From Garra rufa (lineage: Eukaryota > Chordata > Actinopteri > Cypriniformes > Cyprinidae): a DNA stretch of 64,000 nt. Location of the stretch: positions 39,969,642 to 40,033,641 of the forward strand of contig NC_133362.1 of NCBI RefSeq assembly GCF_049309525.1, read 5' to 3'. Below the pieces are notes generated by a model that did no database searches, had not been told where the DNA came from, and saw only the letters and a list, made by a program, of their open reading frames with translations. Made by a program: the position numbers and the translations under genes. This document shows, piece by piece, positions 57,584 to 64,000 of the stretch; position 1 is the first letter of the stretch; every line of letters begins with the position of its first letter.

Positions 57584-58990
57584 TCACTCAGACTCGTATT
57601 CCAGCGGAGCCACCTCGTCGATGACCAGCTCCTCTTCGCACTTAATGACTTCCTCTTTCGGGGACAGTTTCATCATGGAGTGGACCTTCTTATGCCGCGA
57701 GAAGCTGGAGGAGTGCACAAAAGTTTTCCCGCACTGTGGGCATCGGTAGAGTTTTCCCGTAGCGTGCGTTTGCTGGTGCTGCTTGAGGTTGGAGAGCCGA
57801 ACGAAGGTCTTCTTGCAGACGTTGCACGCGTAGCACTTGCCGCTGGCGTGCGTGTGCTCGTGCCGCGAGAGGCTGGTGGTGTGGCTGAAGCGTTTGTTGC
57901 ACGTGCGGCAGGGGTACGGCCGCTCCTCGTTCGGCAGGTACAGCCTCTTCTTGCCTCCTTTACTGTGCTTGTTCTTCTTGCACAGCGTGTAGTAGTTGGG
58001 CTTGTCGCGGGAGCAGAGCTTGAGGCGGATCTTGAGGTCCGACGACTTGTCGAGCGAGTCTTTGCCGTGCGTGTACGAGTTGAGCAGCTGTCGCACGTGA
58101 GCAACCTGGTGCTTGGAGAGAGCGGCGGAGTGGCTGAAGACTCTGTCGCATTGGGCGCATTGGTACTGTTTCTCTCGCTCGCCTGAGAGGGTTCTTTTAC
58201 TCGTGCTGTGAGCGACTGGGAAACTGTGTTGGGTCATGATGGGAGCTGGGGTTGGAGTCGGGTATAACGGCCTGACGTTTATATCCAAGCCTTTTTTGTG
58301 GATCAGTCTGTGCCTCGACAGACTAGAGCTGTGATTGAACGACTTCCCGCATGTGTTGCACGTGTGCAGTCTTTTGGTTTTATGGCATTTCTTGTGTATC
58401 GCCAAAAGCCGCTTGCCGTTGCACCGCACTCCGCAAAGGTTGCACTGCAGGGACTTTTTGTTCTCGCACAACTTGGTGAAATCTTTCGAGGAGGCGAGGG
58501 TCGATCTATCCGAGTGGACGTGGAGATGCCGAGCGAGGCTGGAGGAATGGCTGTAGCTCTTCCCGCAAAAGCGGCAGTTATATGTTCTAGCTTGAGACAC
58601 CTCTTTCTCCCAGCAAATATCCGTAACATCCTCTTCTTCGCACAACTGGCTGTTCCCCGCTTCCGTGTTGTCGTTGAATTCTGATTCGCTCGCCACCTCT
58701 TCCTCATGCGTCGCTATCAATTCTGAATCTGCTTCGTCACATTCTGGGTACACCGATTCGTAAGGGACGAAGAACGTCTCATCCGGTTCTACTTTCACCA
58801 ACTGCTCGGGGGTGAAGCAAGCAGCCTCGTCCAAATCCTTTTTCACACAGGCTATAGTGAATTTTGAGCCCACTTCGGCCCACTTGACCACATATTCGAT
58901 GGGCTGGGTGTCTAGCTCCACCGTGATGAAGTCTGCTCCTAAAACGTCCTGCTCGGAGCAGATCTGCAGCTCTGTTTCGGTCTCCTCCAT
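57584..58990 (-). CDS. C2H2 zinc-finger protein, 468 aa, seven fingers
   Basis: A single coding exon. Residues 1-136 are acidic and finger-free (for example EEEVASESEFNDNTE), with no KRAB, SCAN or BTB domain that I can recognise. Seven C2H2 fingers follow at about 137-159, 181-203, 209-231, 276-298, 359-381, 387-409 and 415-437, all with C-x2-C-x12-H-x3-H spacing. Linkers are irregular. Only the last three fingers are tandem, joined by ASGK and ATGK instead of the usual TGEKP. Five fingers share the helix text HSSSL/HTTSL/HSAAL-SRH. The C-terminus is acidic again. It should be a nuclear sequence-specific DNA-binding regulator; its targets are unknown. The start is the first ATG after a 5'UTR acceptor at 59075. 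I do not recognise an orthologue, so no symbol is given. Confidence 0.93.
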   Translation of the reverse strand: MEETETELQICSEQDVLGADFITVELDTQPIEYVVKWAEVGSKFTIACVKKDLDEAACFTPEQLVKVEPDETFFVPYESVYPECDEADSELIATHEEEVASESEFNDNTEAGNSQLCEEEDVTDICWEKEVSQARTYNCRFCGKSYSHSSSLARHLHVHSDRSTLASSKDFTKLCENKKSLQCNLCGVRCNGKRLLAIHKKCHKTKRLHTCNTCGKSFNHSSSLSRHRLIHKKGLDINVRPLYPTPTPAPIMTQHSFPVAHSTSKRTLSGEREKQYQCAQCDRVFSHSAALSKHQVAHVRQLLNSYTHGKDSLDKSSDLKIRLKLCSRDKPNYYTLCKKNKHSKGGKKRLYLPNEERPYPCRTCNKRFSHTTSLSRHEHTHASGKCYACNVCKKTFVRLSNLKQHQQTHATGKLYRCPQCGKTFVHSSSFSRHKKVHSMMKLSPKEEVIKCEEELVIDEVAPLEYESE

Positions 58991-59074
58991 TTGGGCTGAT
59001 CTTCACGGCCCTTCTGTTGTTTTCTCACCGGGGAGCTGCGACTATTCCAGGCTTAATTTACACCTCAGCAAATC
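58991..59074 (-). other. 5'UTR part of the zinc-finger coding exon
   Basis: On the - strand a clear acceptor, TTTGTGTTTCCTACTAG, ends at 59075 and gives an 84-nt leader before the ATG. No upstream ATG is needed to explain the start. Confidence 0.65.
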
Positions 59075-59314
59075 CTAGTAGGAAACACAAACAAAAACAA
59101 AATTTTGAGACAGTACTAGGAATAATAACATACATCTGCCAGTATTTGGCTATTTTTTTAGTTATTGGCTAATAGTTCATCTATTTATCCAACCCTTGCG
59201 TCAATTCAAACAAGACTATTTGTGTTGAAAACATGTGTTTATCAAATAAGTTCATTTTGAGTAGATGTTGAGTAAAATTGATGTTTTTACAGTCATTGGA
59301 TAATATTACTCCAT

Positions 59315-60150
59315 GTACACTACCAGTCAAAAGTTTTTGAACAGTAAGATTTTTCCTCTGCTAACCAAGCCTGCATTTATTTGATCCACAGTACAGTAAA
59401 ACAGTCAAATGTTTTTACTATTTAAAACAACTGTTTTCTATTTGAATATATTTTAAAATGTAATTAATTCCTTTGATCAAAGCTACATTTTCAGCATCAT
59501 TACTCCAGTCTAAAGTATATTTCCTTCAGAAATCTTTCTAATATGCTGATTTGCTGTTCAAAAAACATTTATTATTATTAACAATATTTTAAACAGTTGA
59601 GGATTCTTTGATGAATAGAAAGATCAGCATTCGTCTGAAATAAAAAGCTTTTGTAATATTATACACTATACCACATAAAAGCTTGGAGTCAGTATAAATT
59701 AGTATAAATTATAGTAATTAATACTTTTATTTAGCAGGGATGCTTTAAATTGATCAAAAGTGATGATAAAGTCATTTACAATGCTACAAAAGATTATATT
59801 TATTAGGAATATATTTCAGATAAATGCTGTTCTTCTGAACTTCCTATCCATCAAAGAAATTATGTTTTCAACATAATAATAATTATACATTTTTGAGCAG
59901 CAAATCTGAATATTAGAATGATTTCTGAAGGATCATGTGACACTGAAGTAACAATGCTACAAATTTAGCTTTTAAATCACAAGAATAAATCACATTTTAA
60001 AATATATTTAAATAGAAAACCATTATTTTAAATAGTAAAGAATATTTCAATTTATTTTTATCAAACAAATGCAGGCTTGGTGAGCAGAAGACTTTTTTGA
60101 AAACATCAAAAAAAATCTTACTGTTCAAAAACTTTTGACTGGTAGTGTAT
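59315..60150. mobile_element. ACACTACC-family element with intact ends
   Basis: TACACTACCAGTCAAAAGTT and AACTTTTGACTGGTAGTGTA are perfect inverses, and the match continues through TTTGAACAGTAAGATTTTT for nearly 40 bases. It is the best-preserved copy of the family in the window. Confidence 0.8.
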
Positions 60151-60690
60151 ATCAGCATTACATTACTCTCAGATATATATTTTTTAAATAACTGTTTTCT
60201 ATTTGAATATATTTTAAAATGCAATTTATTCCTGTTTTTTTTTTTTTTTTTTTTTTTTTTAGCAAGGATGTTTTAAATTGATCAAAAGTGATGATTAAGT
60301 CATTTATAATGTTACAAAAGATTTCTATATTTCAGATATTGTTCTTCTGAACTTTCAATCCATCAAAGAAACCGGAAAAAAATCTACTCAGCTGTTTTCA
60401 ACATAATAATAATACATGTTTTTTTTAATCAAAATATTAGAATGATTTCTAAAGGATTGTGTGATTGGAGTAACTTTGCTAAAAATTCAGCTTTGAAATC
60501 ACAAAAATAAATTACATTTAAAAATATATTCAAATAGAAAAAGAGTTAAATAGTAAAAACATTTCACATTTTAACTGTTTGCTGTACTTTGCTGTACAAA
60601 CAAATGCAGGCTTGGTGAGCAAAAGAGACTTCTTTTTTTTTAAAAAAACACCAAAAACCTTACTTGGTAGTGTATATCAGCATTACATTA
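60151..60690. repeat. ACACTACC-family element, second degraded copy
   Basis: It directly abuts the intact copy and ends in TTACTTGGTAGTGTATATCA. It contains a T23 run near 60240. Confidence 0.6.
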
Positions 60691-60734
60691 CTCACAGATT
60701 ATTAAACCAAAAAAATTTTTTTTTTTTTTTTTAA

Positions 60735-61358
60735 TTAAAGGGGTAGTTCACTTTTCAGAACAAAGATTTACAGATAATGTACTCACCCCCTCATCATCCA
60801 AGATGTTCATGTCTTTCTTCAGTCGTTTTGGAAATTATGTTTTTTGAGGAAAACATTTCAGGATTTCTCTCCATATAGTGGACTTCTATGGTGCCCCGAG
60901 TTTGAACTTCCAAAATGTAGCTTAAATGCAGCTTCAAAGGGCTCTAGACGATCCCAGCCGAGGAAGAAGGGTCTTATCTAGTGAAAAGATTGGTTATTTT
61001 CTAAAAACGTTTACAATTTCTATACTTTTAATCTCTACACAGAGTACACACAGAGCTAGACAAGACGAGCATTTGAGGTTAAAAAGTTTTTTTTTTTTAG
61101 AAAATAACCGATCGTTTCGCTAGACAAGAGCCTTATTCCTCGGCTGTGATCGTTTAGAGCCCTTTAAAGCTGCATTTTGGATGTTCAAACTCGGGGGCAC
61201 CATAGAAGTCCATTATATGGAGAGCGATCCTAAAATGTTTTCCTCGAAAAACATAATTTCCTTACGACTGAAGAAAGAAAGACATGAACATCTTGGATGA
61301 CAAGGGGGTGAGTACATTACCTGTAAATTGTTGTTTTGAAAGTGAACTACTCCTTTAA
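60735..61358. mobile_element. AGTTCAC-type MITE with intact ends
   Basis: The left TTAAAGGGGTAGTTCACTTT is mirrored by AAAGTGAACTACTCCTTTAA, and CATCATCCAAGATGTTCATG by CATGAACATCTTGGATGACA. It gives the complete form of the family seen at 5548, 18056 and 41090. Confidence 0.8.
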
Positions 61359-61558
61359 TGCTAAAGACTCATGATCTATGATGCAAGATGTTACTTCCTC
61401 CTCTTGCAGGGGTATTTTTAAAGGGGTTTGAGGCGTATATGCATGACTATTAGTATATTAAACCCTGAATAGATCTGCACCATTAACAACAACCAAGCAG
61501 ACTTTTCAAAGATTGACATTTAGGAGATCCAAACAAGTTAGAGAAGGTTCCACACTGA

Positions 61559-61830
61559 CATTTCTGACATTTACAGCATGTTCTGAAGAATCACTCTGCC
61601 ATTTACAGAATACTCCAAAGAATCACTGTGACATTTAAAACACCGTTCCGAAGAATCATTCCGACATTATAGAACGTGCAGTGGAATCATTCTGACATTC
61701 ACAGACGTTTAGAATCATCTTTATGATATTTGGAGAACATTGCAAGGATTCATTCTGACATTTAAAAAACGTTCTAAAGAATCACTCCGACATTCTGAGA
61801 ACCTCCTGAGGAATCATTCTGCAGTTAAAG
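61559..61830. repeat. Degenerate tandem array, 32-base period
   Basis: Nine unit starts (CATTCTGACATT-like) fall at 61559, 61592, 61624, 61657, 61688, 61716, 61751, 61783 and 61815, with spacings of 28-35 and a mean of exactly 32. The unit is roughly CATTCTGACATTTA followed by GAACGTTCTGAAGAAT. Units differ at many positions, so the array is old. It lies 160 bases inside intron 1. Confidence 0.8.
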
Positions 61831-61989
61831 CGAAAATTGTCAAATCTTCGGAACGCGATAATATGTCGAACTGTAAAATGAAAGCGGACGTTCGCGCCAG
61901 GGTATTTCCTCATCAGCGGGATGCCGCGAATTCTCACCGACCTCGCATTTTCCCGTGTTTACGTTAGGCTTGTTTATTTATAAACTCAC

Positions 61990-62115
61990 CTTCTCTGATC
62001 AATCGCGGTAAAATTAATCCATAACAATATACTTGATACCTCGACAATAAAGGAAAAACAGCCAAACAAAAGCGTTACAACGGTAAACAGGAAACACAAC
62101 TGTGCATTGACACGG
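61990..62115 (-). other. Probable non-coding exon 1 of the zinc-finger gene
   Basis: It ends at the donor AAG/GTGAGT. The 5' limit is set by the ZNF143-like motif just upstream. The length is an estimate, as no transcript is available. Confidence 0.45.
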
Positions 62116-62129
62116 TGCATTCTGGGAAA
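62116..62129 (-). promoter_or_regulatory. ZNF143/Staf-like promoter motif
   Basis: On the - strand it reads TTTCCCAGAATGCA, the core of the ZNF143/Staf consensus found close to transcription starts in vertebrates. Its position about 130 bases before the donor fits a proximal promoter. No TATA box is seen on the - strand. Confidence 0.55.
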
Positions 62130-63312
62130 GGATTAAATGGGGCTGCAACCGAGTGTGTCTAACTGTATTTCCATCTGCATTTATTTCTCGTGTGTTCAAG
62201 AACGTCCAGAACGTTTTAAGATCTCGATACTAAAGCGGTGTTATGTATAACTCTGACCGTGTAACGTTAACGCTAAAGCCATTGCTTGAGAGCACACATA
62301 TTTATATATATTTATACATATATATAGCCAGGATTCAATCGGCCCGCCATAAAATTGCACATATTTTTAACGTTAACATCACAGATGAACGACCTAAACG
62401 CATTTCTCTTAACGAGGCCCAAATATACACACACACAGTAAAACTGAATACGATGTGTACAAGCTGTACTTTCTGTACTACTGCCAGCTCGTGAGGAAAT
62501 AACTCGGTTACGGTTGCTCGAAAGTATATTTTATAATCACTGACCATTTGAATGTATGCATGACAGAAGACAGACAATCCGTGAAAGCCCACTCAGTGAA
62601 TAAAATCCCTTTTGATCGCTTACTCGCAAGCCATGGATGCTTCGCTTCGACTGAAATGCTGAAATACACTTTAGAAAGCGCGTAATCTAATCTCCTGATA
62701 GAGCCAGAGGTATTATTCTGACCTAGACTGAGAGAGTGACATATGGCCGGTGTGACTGCATGATCTTAACGTTAGATGTATTTAAATTCCTCATTACAGC
62801 CACTAAGAACCACTGTAATATTCTCACAGCGCGTCTTCCTGTCCCCTCACTGCACTACATTTGTTGATGTATCAATCGCGTCCATTGTTTAATCATTTTG
62901 CACGTTTCTGAGTCGGTTAAAATGTATTTTAAAGTCATTACCAAGCATTTAATGTGCTGTTTGGTCGTTGGGAATCGGTTCGGTTCTGCCGCACCTCTGT
63001 CAGAAGATCATCGGCGATGACGTCACGAATGTCATTTTTTTCACAGCCTTCGCGCGTCACCGTTGATGTGTATGGCATATGGATGGACTTCCGCATTCCA
63101 ATGTGAATATTCTTTTTATTCTATTCAAAACATTACATTATAAACAATAATGTCTCTGTAAACTGGATAAACACCGTTCGTAACAGTATGAAAATGTGAC
63201 ATAGGCTAGTCAGAATGATTAAAAGGACTATAAATTGGGGTTTCCCTAGTCACAGAAAAAATAAATAATAATAACATTCATTCACAACCACATTTAACTG
63301 AATATATATATA
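62130..63312. other. Upstream region of the zinc-finger gene
   Basis: Mostly repeat-free with scattered CpGs. A perfect CRE palindrome TGACGTCA lies at 63018-63025, within GC-richer text (62960-63070). A second, divergent promoter is possible, but no exon is recognised. Confidence 0.4.
63018..63025. promoter_or_regulatory. CRE palindrome TGACGTCA
   Basis: Exact CREB/ATF consensus, about 0.9 kb upstream of the probable zinc-finger promoter. Function is inferred. Confidence 0.4.
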
Positions 63313-63864
63313 TCAGTAAGACTTGTAATAGTCTTTAAAGAAGTCTCTTATGCTCATCAAGGCTGCATTTATTTGATTAAAAATACAGAAAAAAACAGTA
63401 ATATTGCAAAATGTTTTTACAATATAAAATAATGTTATTTATTTTAACATACTTTAAAATAGAATTTATTCCTGTGATGAAAAGCTGAATTTTTATCAGC
63501 TGTTACTCCAGTCTTAAGTGTCACATGATCCTCCAGAAATCATTCTAATATGCTGATTTATTATTAGAATGATCACTGTTGGATAATATCAACAGTTGTG
63601 CTGCCAAATATTTTTTGGAACCTGTGATTTTTTTTTTTTTTCAGGATTCTTTCATGAATAACAAGTTTAAAAAGTACAGTGTTTATTCAAAATGTAAATT
63701 TTTTACAACAATGTAAATTATTTATTATTAACTTTTAATAAACTTTTAATTATTAACTTAATACATCCTTGGTGAATAAAAGTATTAATTTCTTTAAAAA
63801 AAAAGAAAAAAGAAAGAAAGAAACAATAAAAATGTACTGACCCCAAACTTTTGAATGGTAGTGT
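63313..63864. repeat. ACACTACC-family element, left end lost
   Basis: It ends CCCCAAACTTTTGAATGGTA plus GTGT and contains the reverse family core TGTCACATGATCCTCCAGAA. Confidence 0.65.
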
Positions 63865-63878
63865 GTATATATATATAT

Positions 63879-63906
63879 GTATGTGTGTGTGTGTGTGTGT
63901 GTGTGA
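63879..63906. repeat. (TG)n microsatellite
   Basis: A short TG run after a TA run. It merges with the start of the next MITE. Confidence 0.8.
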
Positions 63907-64000
63907 CCCTGGACCACAAAACCAGTCTTAAGGGTCATTCATTAAATTGCTAAAATGAATAAAATAAGCTTTCCATTGATGTATGGATTGTTAGGATATG
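63902..64000. mobile_element. TGTGACCCTGGACCACAAAA-type MITE, copy 5, cut by the window end
   Basis: Intact left terminus followed by CCAGTCTTAAGGGTCA. The right end is beyond the window. Confidence 0.8.

Larger units (their letters stand above)
59075..61989 (-). other. Intron 1 of the zinc-finger gene
   Basis: Bounded by a strong donor AAG/GTGAGT at 61989-61984 and the acceptor at 59075, it is about 2.9 kb long. It holds repeats at 59315-60150, 60151-60690 and 60735-61358 and a tandem array at 61559-61830. Confidence 0.6.

Noticed and set aside
57673..58707. Several 66-168 codon frames on both strands inside the zinc-finger exon
   Set aside because: They are shadows of the 468-codon frame and are arginine- or alanine-rich as expected from frame-shifted GC-rich zinc-finger sequence.

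Overview
The window looks like nuclear DNA of a ray-finned fish, most likely a cyprinid. It has AT-rich introns, vertebrate splice signals and two vertebrate gene structures. It is also dense in repeat families that I recognise as typical of zebrafish and carp genomes: Tc1/mariner elements with IR/DR ends, palindromic MITEs, an L2-like LINE and a tRNA-derived SINE. No bacterial, phage or CRISPR features are visible.

From 1 to about 24.9 kb, on the + strand, lies the 3' half of quaking (qki), a STAR-family RNA-binding protein. The QUA1/KH/QUA2 exons are not in the window and should lie upstream. Visible are the linker exon (6633-6720), the proline/tyrosine-rich exon (7209-7508), a QKI-6-type terminal exon (14024-14049) and the two QKI-5-type exons (14744-14818 and 23597-23613). 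All junctions join in phase. The QKI-5 tail carries the STAR nuclear localisation motif, whereas the QKI-6 tail does not, so splice choice decides protein location. ACTAAY motifs, the known QKI/SF1 binding core, sit at three of these splice regions and suggest autoregulation. An open 34-codon candidate terminal exon lies at 11891-11994.

From about 24.9 to 55.9 kb is intergenic DNA without a convincing host gene. It is a layered record of transposon insertions. The main pieces are a Tc1 relic carrying a LINE with 8-bp target duplication, a solo LTR with 5-bp duplication and a MITE (34990-38475); a Tc1 element split by a 1.7-kb insertion (44880-48062); a nearly intact Tc1 element (50720-52284) with a complete DD34E triad but one frameshift; and another Tc1 relic (53480-55450). 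Between them are low-repeat islands that could be conserved regulatory DNA.

From about 55.97 to 62.1 kb, on the - strand, is a C2H2 zinc-finger gene: one coding exon for 468 residues with seven fingers, a probable 1.6-kb 3'UTR, a 5'UTR splice acceptor at 59074 and a matching donor at 61990. A ZNF143/Staf-like motif marks the probable promoter near 62.12 kb. Intron 1 holds a degenerate 32-bp tandem repeat (61559-61830). The rest, to 64000, is upstream DNA and repeats. The two genes converge and show no sign of working together.

Repeat boundaries and family names were judged by eye and are approximate. The most novel-looking items are the candidate extra qki terminal exon, the splice-site QKI motifs, the 32-bp periodic array beside the zinc-finger promoter and the nested foldback transposons.
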